Source: Ruminococcus sp. (lineage in GTDB: Bacteria > Bacillota > Clostridia > Oscillospirales > Ruminococcaceae). Taken from it: a stretch of DNA of 64,000 nt. The translations under genes were made by a program, and so were the position numbers. Below, piece by piece: positions 48,616 through 57,219 of this stretch; position 1 is the stretch's first letter; the number at the start of each line of letters is the position of its first letter. Location: the NCBI GenBank assembly GCA_020860605.1, contig JAJBTZ010000061.1, forward strand, positions 1-64,000, written 5' to 3'. The notes beneath the pieces are model-generated. The model worked only from the letters and a program-made list of their open reading frames with translations, was not told where the DNA came from and ran no database searches.

Positions 48616-48651
48616 AAAAGACCGTAGGCCCCGCCTGCGGTCTTTTTCTTT
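48616..48651 (+). terminator. Terminator of SPATG protein 3
   Basis: AAAGACCGTAGGC-ccc-GCCTGCGGTCTTT then TTC. Confidence 0.85.
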
Positions 48652-48659
48652 GGCGCAAT

Positions 48660-49100
48660 TAAAGCCTCTCCTAAGCTTAGGAGAGGGGGACACTTTGCCT
48701 TCGGCAAAGCCGGGGGACCGCCACGCGAAGCGTGGTGGTGGAGGGGTGCGATTTCGCCGAAGGCGAAATTCCGCAGTTGGCCTTCGGCCAACTGCAACGC
48801 TCGCCCTGCGGGCTCGCGCCCTCTCAGTCGCCCTACGGGCGACAGCTCCCCCAGAGGGGGAGCCAAGATTTCCGCTTGCACAAAGCCTTCCTTGAGGCAA
48901 CAACTCGGCTCTCCCTCCGGGAGAGCTGGCAGCTGCGAAGCAGCTGACTGAGAGGGCGCGAGCGAAGCGAGCGCGTCGCCACGAAGTGGCGACAAACCCT
49001 TCCTTCAGCAGCAGCTTTCGAGAGAACAAAAATGGCTCCCCTTATCAAGGGGAGCTGTCGCCGAAGGCGACTGAGAGGTTCCGTAGGGGCGAGCGCTTTT
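48660..49100. repeat. Hairpin-repeat block R4, containing direct and inverted copies of the core unit
   Basis: TTTGCC-TTC-GGCAAA; CCACGC-GAA-GCGTGG; TTTCGCC-GAA-GGCGAAA; GTTGGCC-TTC-GGCCAAC; CAGCTGC-GAA-GCAGCTG; GTCGCCAC-GAA-GTGGCGAC; GTCGCC-GAA-GGCGAC. Confidence 0.85.
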
Positions 49101-49123
49101 TTCCAAAAAAAGTCCCCTATCCC

Positions 49124-49152
49124 TTGACAATCCCCCTAAAAAGGTTTATCAT
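49124..49152 (+). promoter_or_regulatory. Promoter of asnS
   Basis: TTGACA (49124-49129), 17 bp, TATCAT (49147-49152). Confidence 0.75.
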
Positions 49153-49186
49153 AAACAGAGCACAATTTATAAAGGGGACGTATGCT

Positions 49187-50578
49187 ATGCCAAAACTTCT
49201 GATTGACGAGATATACAAGAGTGTGAAAGGGCTTTTGCCGATTGAGGAGGCTGCCGATGGCGCCATTGTCAGAGTCGAGGGCTGGATGAGAACCAATCGC
49301 TCCAATAACAATATCGGCTTTATCGCTCTGAATGATGGCTCCTGCTTCACTAATTGCCAGGTGGTCTATGAGGCTGAGAAGCTCGAGAATTATGCTGAGA
49401 TTTCGAAGCTCCTCACCGGCTGCGCTGTCAGCGTGACGGGAAAATTAAACCACACTCTCGAGGCCAAGCAGCCTTTTGAGATAAATGCAAGCGAGATTAC
49501 ACTTCTTGGCGCCTGCGATTCGAGCTATCCCTTGCAGAAAAAGCGCCATTCCCTCGAATTTTTAAGAGAGATCCCGCATTTAAGACCCAGAACCAACACC
49601 TTCATGGCTGTTTTCAAGATTCGCTCGATCGTTTCCCAGTCGATTCACCAGTTCTTCCGTGAGAACGGCTTCAGCTATATCCACACCCCTCTTATCACCG
49701 GCAACGACGCCGAAGGAGCAGGGGAGACCTTCACTGTCACAACTCGTGAGGATGGCGATTATCAGAACGATTTCTTCGGAAAACATGCCTGCCTGACCGT
49801 TTCCGGCCAGCTCCATGTTGAGCCGTTTGCACTTGCCCTCGGCAAGGTCTACACCTTCGGCCCAACCTTCAGAGCTGAGAACTCCAACACCCCTTATCAC
49901 CTGAACGAATTCTGGATGGTAGAGCCTGAGATGGCCTTCTGCGACCTCAAGGGCGACATGGCCGTTATGGAGGCTCTCGTCAAGTATATTATTCGTGATG
50001 TTCTGGAAAGCTGCCCTGACGAAATGAAGTTCCTTAACGATTTTGTCTCCGAAAAGCATGATTTGATAGACAAGCTCGAACACGTCATGAATTCCGACTT
50101 CAAGGTCATCACCTATACTGAGGCTGTCGACTACCTCAAGAACGCTCCCGTCCAGTTCGAGAACCCTGTTGAATGGGGAATGGACTTCTTCAAGGAGCAC
50201 GAGGTCTACCTCTGCGATCAGGTCGCGAAGGGCCCAGTTTTCCTCATCGACTTCCCGAAGGACATCAAGGCCTTCTATATGAAGCTTAATCCCGACGGCA
50301 AGACCGTCGCTGCCTGCGACCTCCTTGCTCCCGGAGTAGGCGAGCTCATGGGCGGTTCCCAGCGCGAGGAGAACTTCGACGTCCTGGTCAAGAAGATGGA
50401 AGACATGAATATGGACAGAGGCACCCTCGAGTGGTACCTTGATCTCCGCAAATACGGCGGAGTTGTCCATTCTGGATTTGGATTAGGACTCGAAAGAATC
50501 CTCATGTATATAACCGGCGTTTCGAATATCCGTGACGTCATCCCATACGCAAGAACACCCAAGAACCTGAAATTCTAA
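49187..50578 (+). CDS. asnS: Asparaginyl-tRNA synthetase
   Basis: MPKLLIDEIYKSVKGLLP..., class II motif 3 GFGLGLERILMYITGVSNIRDVIPYARTP; start corrected to ATG 49187. Confidence 0.93.
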   Translation: MPKLLIDEIYKSVKGLLPIEEAADGAIVRVEGWMRTNRSNNNIGFIALNDGSCFTNCQVVYEAEKLENYAEISKLLTGCAVSVTGKLNHTLEAKQPFEINASEITLLGACDSSYPLQKKRHSLEFLREIPHLRPRTNTFMAVFKIRSIVSQSIHQFFRENGFSYIHTPLITGNDAEGAGETFTVTTREDGDYQNDFFGKHACLTVSGQLHVEPFALALGKVYTFGPTFRAENSNTPYHLNEFWMVEPEMAFCDLKGDMAVMEALVKYIIRDVLESCPDEMKFLNDFVSEKHDLIDKLEHVMNSDFKVITYTEAVDYLKNAPVQFENPVEWGMDFFKEHEVYLCDQVAKGPVFLIDFPKDIKAFYMKLNPDGKTVAACDLLAPGVGELMGGSQREENFDVLVKKMEDMNMDRGTLEWYLDLRKYGGVVHSGFGLGLERILMYITGVSNIRDVIPYARTPKNLKF

Positions 50579-50594
50579 TCAAGGAGGAACCATT

Positions 50595-51473
50595 TTGGCA
50601 AACTATAAAGTTTTCTCAGACGTCACCTGCGACATAACCAAAGAGATGATCGAAGAGCTCTCGGAAGTCACCTTCGTCCCAATGAATATCACCGTCGGTG
50701 ACGAAGGCTACGTCTACAGCTATTCTGATGACGGCGACATCACAATCGAAGAGTTCTATCAGAAGCTTCGCTCCGGCCTTTTCGCCTCGACATCCCAGAT
50801 AAATCCCGAAGTCTACGAAGAGTTCTTCGAGCCCGAGCTCAAGGCTGGCAACGACATCATCTACATAGGTCTCACCTCAGGCCTTTCGCAGACATTGAAC
50901 GCTTCAAGAGTCGCTGCAAGAAACCTTTCGGAGCAGTGCCCCGACAGAAGAATCGAGATTGTCGACCCATTTGACGCCTCACTCGGCCAGGGCTTCCTTC
51001 TCTATGAAGCCATCAAAGAGATGAGAAGAGGCCTCAGCATGGACGAGCTTCTTAACTGGATCGAAGAGCACAAGTACCATGTCTGCCATTGGTTCACCGT
51101 TGATACCTTCGAGCACCTCAAGCGTGGCGGAAGAGTTTCTGGCGCAACTGCTGCTATGGGAACAGTACTTCAGGTCAAGCCTCTTCTCACGGTTGACGAC
51201 GAAGGCAAGCTCCAGACTATTGCCAAGCCTCGCGGAAGAAAACAGGCAACTACTGCTCTTATCGACCATGTCAAGAACTCTATTCGCCCTGACATCGGCA
51301 CATTTATCCTCATCGGTCACGCTGACAATCTTGCAGCTGCCGAGGAAATCCGTGATGAGCTCAAGCAGCTCTACCCGAATTCCACCATCGGAATCACCGA
51401 CATCGGACCAGTAATCGGCGCTCACGTTGGCCCCGGCATGACAGCCGTTGTCCACTGGGGAGACAGACACTGA
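50595..51473 (+). CDS. DegV family fatty-acid-binding protein (TTG start)
   Basis: VFSDVTCDITKEMI, STSQINPEVYEEFF, VKPLLTVDDEGKL, VIGAHVGPGMTAV. Confidence 0.94.
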   Translation: MANYKVFSDVTCDITKEMIEELSEVTFVPMNITVGDEGYVYSYSDDGDITIEEFYQKLRSGLFASTSQINPEVYEEFFEPELKAGNDIIYIGLTSGLSQTLNASRVAARNLSEQCPDRRIEIVDPFDASLGQGFLLYEAIKEMRRGLSMDELLNWIEEHKYHVCHWFTVDTFEHLKRGGRVSGATAAMGTVLQVKPLLTVDDEGKLQTIAKPRGRKQATTALIDHVKNSIRPDIGTFILIGHADNLAAAEEIRDELKQLYPNSTIGITDIGPVIGAHVGPGMTAVVHWGDRH

Positions 51474-51485
51474 ATAAAAAAATTA

Positions 51486-51517
51486 AAGCGGAGTGCAGCC
51501 ACTCCGCTTGTTTTTTT
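51486..51517. terminator. Terminator between convergent degV and HD-domain genes
   Basis: AAGCGGAGTG-cagc-CACTCCGCTT then GTTTTTTT. Confidence 0.85.
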
Positions 51518-52130
51518 ATTTAGACTTGTTCCGCTTCTCTTCAATAAAGTTCGTCGCCTCAGCGTCAGCAATGTTCAAGGCCTGCGCCAGAGGATAATCC
51601 CTCAGAGCATTTCCGACCAGCCTCGTATCTTCGCCCATCGAGAATCCCATGTGCCATCTTATGGCCATAGCCTCGTCACGGGTGAGCTTCATGAATCCTG
51701 AAACAATATAGACCGACTTCTCGCCGTGCCCATAGGGAAGAGTATCGTTATAATCGTAGTATGGAACCTTCTCCCACTGTCCTGTCTTGTCGTTCTTGAC
51801 GTTACGAGTGCTCACAACATAGGTATTCGTCTTGCAGACATCATGCAAAAGCGCCACAATCGCGATCGATTCGTCCGAATATTGCAGCCCAAAATCATTC
51901 TTCGCTCTGTCTGTCTCGAGATAGGACTTGAGACACTCGTAAACGTTGATTGAGTGCTCGCAGAGTCCACCCTCAAAAGAATTGTGGAACCTCGTTGAAG
52001 CCGGAGCTGTGAAGAAGTCGCAGTTCCTCGACTGCAAATATTCCAGAAGCTTATCTGAGCCCTCACGTTTGATGTTAGTGGTGTAAATCTCTATGAACTT
52101 ATTCTTATATTCCTGTGCATCTAAAGTCAC
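51516..52130 (-). CDS. HD-domain phosphohydrolase
   Basis: FHNSFEGGLCEHSINVYECL, ALLHDVCKTNTY, RWHMGFS, ALNIADAEA. Confidence 0.82.
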   Translation of the reverse strand: MTLDAQEYKNKFIEIYTTNIKREGSDKLLEYLQSRNCDFFTAPASTRFHNSFEGGLCEHSINVYECLKSYLETDRAKNDFGLQYSDESIAIVALLHDVCKTNTYVVSTRNVKNDKTGQWEKVPYYDYNDTLPYGHGEKSVYIVSGFMKLTRDEAMAIRWHMGFSMGEDTRLVGNALRDYPLAQALNIADAEATNFIEEKRNKSK

Positions 52131-52231
52131 TTAAGTTTCCTCCCAGAGTTTCGTTACCCTAATTGTAGCATAAATTTACGCCGATTTCAACTGTGTATCC
52201 AAAATGTAATCTAATTTCGTGCCTTAAGACC

Positions 52232-52260
52232 TTGCACTAAATCTCAAAAGGTGATATAAT
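52232..52260 (+). promoter_or_regulatory. Promoter of yicC operon
   Basis: TTGCAC (52232-52237), 17 bp, TATAAT (52255-52260). Confidence 0.75.
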
Positions 52261-52329
52261 ATCATAGAAAAGTAATGTAGAGTAGTCTGTCTACTCCTGT
52301 CTATAGACACGAAAAGAGGTAACCCCCAA

Positions 52330-53208
52330 ATGCCCAGAAGCATGACCGGCTATGGTCGAGCCAAGAAAACATATGGAAATCGCGAAATAACCGTTGAGCT
52401 CCGAGCCGTCAATCACAGATTCTTTGAATTTTCTGCGAAGTATCCCCGCCAATATGCCTTCATCGAGGACAAGCTGAAAACTCTCTACGCTAAAGAAATC
52501 AACCGTGGCAAGGTTGAGTCATATATAACGATAGTCACGACCGACAGCTCCGATGTCAGCGTCAATGTGAATACTGAGCTTGCCCGGAACTATATCGAAG
52601 CCTTAAGAGCTGCTGGAAACGAGCTTTCTTTGAAAGACGACCTCACGCTTTCACAGCTTTTCAGGATTCCTGATTTGTTCTCGGCCACCAAGCAGGAGAC
52701 CGACGAGGACGAAATCTGGCAGGAGGTCTCCGAAACAGCCACCGAAGCTTTAGCTGGCTTCGTTGCAATGCGTGAAGCCGAAGGCGAGCGCCTCAAGGTA
52801 GACATCTTAACAAAGCTCGACCTCATCGAATCGATGGTCTGTGAGATAGAAAAGCGCTCTCCGACAGTCACCGAGGAGTACCAGAAGCGCCTCTATGCAA
52901 GGCTTCAGGACGTTCTCGAGGGCAAGAATATCGACGACTCGAGAATCCTCACCGAAACCGCAATCTTCGCCGATAAAACGGCGGTTGATGAGGAGACGGT
53001 TCGCCTCCACAGCCATATCGCTGCCTTCAGAGAGCTTTTAGAACAGAATGAACCTATCGGCAAGAAGCTCGACTTCCTCGTTCAGGAGATCAACCGTGAA
53101 ATCAACACTACTGGCTCGAAGTGCTCAGACCTGACTATTACAAAGATAGTCGTTGAGCTCAAGAGCATGGTCGAGAAGATAAGAGAGCAGATTCAGAATA
53201 TCGAATAG
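52330..53208 (+). CDS. YicC family endoribonuclease
   Basis: MPRSMTGYGRAKKTYGNREITVELRAVNHRFFE; C-terminal REINTTGSKCSDLTITKIVVELKSMVEKIREQIQNIE. Confidence 0.95.
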   Translation: MPRSMTGYGRAKKTYGNREITVELRAVNHRFFEFSAKYPRQYAFIEDKLKTLYAKEINRGKVESYITIVTTDSSDVSVNVNTELARNYIEALRAAGNELSLKDDLTLSQLFRIPDLFSATKQETDEDEIWQEVSETATEALAGFVAMREAEGERLKVDILTKLDLIESMVCEIEKRSPTVTEEYQKRLYARLQDVLEGKNIDDSRILTETAIFADKTAVDEETVRLHSHIAAFRELLEQNEPIGKKLDFLVQEINREINTTGSKCSDLTITKIVVELKSMVEKIREQIQNIE

Positions 53209-53218
53209 GAGAGTTTTT

Positions 53219-53467
53219 ATGAACGTAGTTGATATTGGCTATTCCTGCTACGTCTCGACGGATAAGATAGTGGCAGTTGCCTCTCCCGACACCTCTCCGA
53301 TAAAGAGAGTCATCCAGGAGGCCAAGGATCGTGGTTCACTGATAGATTGTACCTTCGGCAAGAAGAACAAGTCGGTCATCATAACCGTCAGCGACCACGT
53401 CATTCTCTCTTCGAGAACTGCTGAATACATTTTAGGGACAGACAAAGGGGAAATAGAAAATGAATAA
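53219..53467 (+). CDS. RemA-like regulator (DUF370)
   Basis: Short protein with VSTDKIVAVASPDTSPIKRVIQEAKDRGSLIDCTFGKKNKSVIITVSDHVILSS, between yicC and gmk. Confidence 0.88.
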   Translation: MNVVDIGYSCYVSTDKIVAVASPDTSPIKRVIQEAKDRGSLIDCTFGKKNKSVIITVSDHVILSSRTAEYILGTDKGEIENE

Positions 53468-54068
53468 AGGCGTTTTATACGTCTTCTCCGCACCATCAGG
53501 CTGTGGGAAGGGAACAGTACTTACAGAATTAAGAAAGCGGATGCCGAATCTAAAGTATTCCGTCTCGGCAACCACCAGAGCACCTCGTGAAGGCGAAATC
53601 GACGGAGTCCACTACTACTTCGTCTCAAGAGAGCGCTTCGACGAGCTTGTCGAAACTGGCGGAATGCTTGAGCACGCCACCTTCTGTGGGAATTCCTACG
53701 GCACACCGAAGGAAAAAGTCTTCGAGTGCTTAGAGAACGGCATCAACGTAATCTTAGAGATAGAGACCAAAGGCGCCATGATGGTGAAGGAATCCTACCC
53801 GGAAGCCGTGATGATTTTCATGCTTCCGCCTTCGATCGAAGAACTGAGAAATCGCCTCGAGAACCGCCATTCGGAAACGGAAGAGGTAATCGCTGGCAGA
53901 GTCAACGAGGCTCAAAGAGAAATCGCAATTGCCGAGAATTACGATTATGTTTTTGTAAACGACAGTGTTTCGGAAGCGGTCGACACGCTTTATGGTATCA
54001 TGCAGGCTTCCAAGAATCTCGTCAGAATAAATCAAGACCTAATTAAAGGAGTATTATCGAAATGTTAA
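53460..54068 (+). CDS. gmk: Guanylate kinase
   Basis: GVLYVFSAPSGCGKGTVLTELRKR, SATTRAPREGEIDGVHYYF. Confidence 0.97.
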   Translation: MNKGVLYVFSAPSGCGKGTVLTELRKRMPNLKYSVSATTRAPREGEIDGVHYYFVSRERFDELVETGGMLEHATFCGNSYGTPKEKVFECLENGINVILEIETKGAMMVKESYPEAVMIFMLPPSIEELRNRLENRHSETEEVIAGRVNEAQREIAIAENYDYVFVNDSVSEAVDTLYGIMQASKNLVRINQDLIKGVLSKC

Positions 54069-54280
54069 GACCTTCAAGCTCACAAATTCTTAAAAACGGT
54101 GAGAGCGTCTACTCTCTCGTTATTGCAGTCGCAAAGCGTGCAAGAGAGATTCTTGACACCGCCTACGAGAATAAGGAAGTAATCGACGTCAAGCCGGTCA
54201 AGACCGCTGTCGACCAGTTCGCAAACGGCGAATACCGCCTCATCGAAGACCCGTCACTTAGGAAATCTCTCAAGAAATGA
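54062..54280 (+). CDS. rpoZ: RNA polymerase omega subunit
   Basis: SLVIAVAKRAREI motif, 72 aa, between gmk and priA. Confidence 0.9.
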   Translation: MLRPSSSQILKNGESVYSLVIAVAKRAREILDTAYENKEVIDVKPVKTAVDQFANGEYRLIEDPSLRKSLKK

Positions 54281-56724
54281 GTGGCAATATTGTCCATGCC
54301 GCAAAGGTAATCCTGTCAGGTGCCGTTTACGGCTATGATAACGAGTATACCTATCGCTATCCTGACATCCTTTTCGGGACAATCCGTCCCGGAATGAGAG
54401 TTCTGGTCCCTTTCGGCAGGGCAAATACAAAAAGGATCGGATTAGTCACAAGAGTCTACGAAAAAGAGCTCTCAGAGGACATCACTATAAAGCCGATAAT
54501 CAGCCTCATAGACAAAGAGCCTCTCGTAAATGACGAGCTTTTAGACATGGTTTTCTGGCTCAAGGAGCATACATTCTGCACCTATTTTGAGGCCTATAGA
54601 ACCATCGTCCCGGCTGGTTACACCGTCATCCACAAGAGCGTCTACACTCTTTCAAACCACAAGCCCGATGTCATCCTCACGGATGATGAATTGCAGCTCT
54701 ATCAGGCGCTCACAGGTGCTCAGAACCAGAAGGAATTCGACAGAATCCTTGACGACGTCCACAGCCCAGAGCTGATAAGCTCACTTCTGGATAAGGGCAT
54801 CCTCGAAGAGGAGGACGAATTCAAGCGCCGTGTCGGAGACGAAACGGTAAGGATGGTCCGCCTCGCTCCTGACTATCAGCCCGAAGGCAAGTCCTTCACA
54901 CCGAAGCAGCAGCTTGTCGTCAATTTCCTGGAGGAAAACACCTCCGCCTCCGTAAAAGAGCTCTGCTATATCCTAAGCGTCACTCAGACTATAATCACCT
55001 CGATGCTGAAAAAAGGCATCTTAGAGGAATACAGATACGAGTCCTTAAGGACTCCCAAAAACATCACCGAATCGAAGCTTTCACTCGACAGCGTGGTTCT
55101 CTCAGAAGAGCAGAAGGAAGTTTTTGATGGCATCTCGAAGCTCATGGATGAGGGAAAGCCAGCCGGAGCCCTCCTCCACGGAGTTACTGGCAGTGGCAAG
55201 ACCGCAGTCTTCATAAAGCTCATCGAAAGGACGATAAAATCCGGCAAGGGCTGTATTCTGCTTCTGCCAGAAATCTCCCTGACCCCGCAGATGGTCTCGA
55301 AATTCTGCTCCTACTTTGGCGACACTGTCGCGGTCGTCCACTCAAGCCTCTCGTTAGGCCAGCGAATGGACGAATTCAAGCGAATCTCCCGTGGAGATGC
55401 GAAAATCGTCATAGGAACCAGAAGTGCCGTCTTCGCTCCGATGCCCAATATTGGCCTTATCATCATGGACGAGGAAGGCGAGAGCAGCTATAAATCCGAC
55501 TCATCGCCCCGCTACCATGCCCGTGACGTCGCCGTCAAAAGATGTGGCAACCATAACGCCCTTCTCCTGATGGCCTCCGCCACACCGTCTCTCGAAAGCT
55601 ACTATTACGCCAAAAGCGGAAGATACCACCTCTTCGAGCTCAACCACCGCTACAGTGGTTCAAAGCTCCCTCAGGTAGTCGTCGCCGATATGCTATTAGA
55701 AGCTGAGGAGGGCAACTCTGGAATCTTCTGTGCCGATATGGTCAGAAGAATCTCAGAGGAGACGAAAAAGGGCAAGCAGACTATACTTCTCCTCAACCGC
55801 AGAGGCTTCAACACAAACGCCACCTGCCTCGATTGCAGGACAGCCGTCAAGTGCCCACGTTGCCAGATCCCTCTGACATACCACAAAGCCTCCGGCAAGC
55901 TTATCTGCCACTACTGTGGCTACTACGTCTCATTTAACGGCAGATGTCCCGAATGTGGAAGCGACCGAGTGAGGCTGACAGGCCTCGGCACTCAGCGCCT
56001 CGAAGAGGAGCTGACGAATGCCTTCCCAGAAGCAAGAGTCCTCCGAATGGATGCCGATACCACCTATTCGCGCTATGCCTATGAGGAAAAGTTCTCTGAT
56101 TTCGAAGCTGGCAAGTACGACATCATGCTCGGCACCCAGATGATAGCGAAGGGTCTCGACTTCCCGAATGTTACAACCGTCGGAGTCATCTCTTTAGACA
56201 GCTCACTCAATGCTGGCGACTATCGAAGCTACGAAAGAACCTTCTCGCTACTGACTCAGGTCTGTGGCAGAGGAGGCAGGGGAGACAGTGAAGCCGTCGC
56301 CTATATCCAGACCTTCTTCCCTGACCACCACATCATCAAGCTCGCAGCCGAGCAGGATTACAAGGGCTTCTACGAGCAGGAGGTCTCGCTTCGGAAAGAG
56401 CTAATCTATCCGCCCTTCTGCGACATCTGCACAGTTTTCTTCTCGTCGACAATAGAGTCGGACGCTTTGAGAGCTGCCAACGAATTCGTCTCGATGATGC
56501 GGAAAAATCTTGAGACTGTCGACAAGAAGTTCCCGCTTCGCGTCCTTGGCCCCGCAAGAGCTGGCTACGGCAGAATCGGTGGGAAATATAAATACGCCTT
56601 AACGATAAAATGTCGCCTTTCGAATGCCTTCAGGGCCTACATGGCGGAGCTTCTCAAGGAAACATACAAAAATAAAAGCTTTTCAAACGTAAAAGTCTAC
56701 GCCGACATTAACGGCGATTCATAA
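54277..56724 (+). CDS. priA: Primosomal protein N' (PriA helicase)
   Basis: LLHGVTGSGKTAVFIKLIE, DEEGESSYKSD, zinc-binding CLDCRTAVKCPRCQ...CHYCGYYVSFNGRCPECGS, GTQMIAKGLDFPNVTTVGV. Confidence 0.96.
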   Translation: MSGNIVHAAKVILSGAVYGYDNEYTYRYPDILFGTIRPGMRVLVPFGRANTKRIGLVTRVYEKELSEDITIKPIISLIDKEPLVNDELLDMVFWLKEHTFCTYFEAYRTIVPAGYTVIHKSVYTLSNHKPDVILTDDELQLYQALTGAQNQKEFDRILDDVHSPELISSLLDKGILEEEDEFKRRVGDETVRMVRLAPDYQPEGKSFTPKQQLVVNFLEENTSASVKELCYILSVTQTIITSMLKKGILEEYRYESLRTPKNITESKLSLDSVVLSEEQKEVFDGISKLMDEGKPAGALLHGVTGSGKTAVFIKLIERTIKSGKGCILLLPEISLTPQMVSKFCSYFGDTVAVVHSSLSLGQRMDEFKRISRGDAKIVIGTRSAVFAPMPNIGLIIMDEEGESSYKSDSSPRYHARDVAVKRCGNHNALLLMASATPSLESYYYAKSGRYHLFELNHRYSGSKLPQVVVADMLLEAEEGNSGIFCADMVRRISEETKKGKQTILLLNRRGFNTNATCLDCRTAVKCPRCQIPLTYHKASGKLICHYCGYYVSFNGRCPECGSDRVRLTGLGTQRLEEELTNAFPEARVLRMDADTTYSRYAYEEKFSDFEAGKYDIMLGTQMIAKGLDFPNVTTVGVISLDSSLNAGDYRSYERTFSLLTQVCGRGGRGDSEAVAYIQTFFPDHHIIKLAAEQDYKGFYEQEVSLRKELIYPPFCDICTVFFSSTIESDALRAANEFVSMMRKNLETVDKKFPLRVLGPARAGYGRIGGKYKYALTIKCRLSNAFRAYMAELLKETYKNKSFSNVKVYADINGDS

Positions 56725-56743
56725 AAATCAGGAGGAATGCCAC

Positions 56744-57211
56744 TTGGCACTCAGAAAAATAGTTTTGGACGGAGATCCAGTTCTCTTAAAAACCTGCAAG
56801 CCGGTAGAAAAATTTGACCAGCGTCTCTGGGACTTGCTCGACGACATGAAGGACACGATGTACAAAGCCGAGGGAGTTGGACTTGCAGCCCCTCAGGTGG
56901 GCATAATAAGGCGTACAGTCGTCATAGATACTGGTGAGGGACTGTTCGAGCTCATCAACCCGGAGATAACCTACCGTTCCGAAGAAACTCAGCGTGGAGT
57001 TGAGGCTTGCCTTTCCTATCCAGACATTGCCGGCTACGTCACTCGCCCCAAAACCGTCCGCTTCAAGGCTCAGAACCGCCTTGGCGAATGGTATGAAAAA
57101 GAGGTCAGCGACCTCTTCGCAAGATGTGTCTGCCACGAGCTCGACCATCTCGACGGCGTAACGCTCCCGCAGAACATCGAAGAGATTTACGAAGAACCCG
57201 AGGAGGAATAA
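56744..57211 (+). CDS. def: Peptide deformylase (TTG start)
   Basis: GVGLAAPQVGI, EACLSYP, CVCHELDHLDGV. Confidence 0.95.
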   Translation: MALRKIVLDGDPVLLKTCKPVEKFDQRLWDLLDDMKDTMYKAEGVGLAAPQVGIIRRTVVIDTGEGLFELINPEITYRSEETQRGVEACLSYPDIAGYVTRPKTVRFKAQNRLGEWYEKEVSDLFARCVCHELDHLDGVTLPQNIEEIYEEPEEE

Positions 57212-57219
57212 TTCAGTTT

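Noticed and set aside
48343-49029. 228-aa minus ORF (and 48528-48995, 45389-45706, 45465-45719) in the repeat region
   Set aside because: Translations of hairpin repeats and the antisense of the Ala/Glu linker; no conserved domain features.
45306-49100. CRISPR array
   Set aside because: Repeats are palindromic modules with variable stems, in mixed orientation and irregular spacing; no uniform repeat-spacer pattern and no cas genes.
48986-49186. 67-aa N-terminal extension of asnS in the ORF track
   Set aside because: Translated repeat block plus promoter; promoter TTGACA-17-TATCAT lies inside it and a clean RBS/ATG exists at 49187.
49100-49187. T-box upstream of asnS (also checked leuS and ilvA)
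   Set aside because: No AGGGTGG-ACCGCG-type T-box sequence seen and leaders are too short.
49580-50470. 296-aa minus ORF opposite asnS
   Set aside because: Antisense to well-supported asnS; no recognisable motif or RBS.
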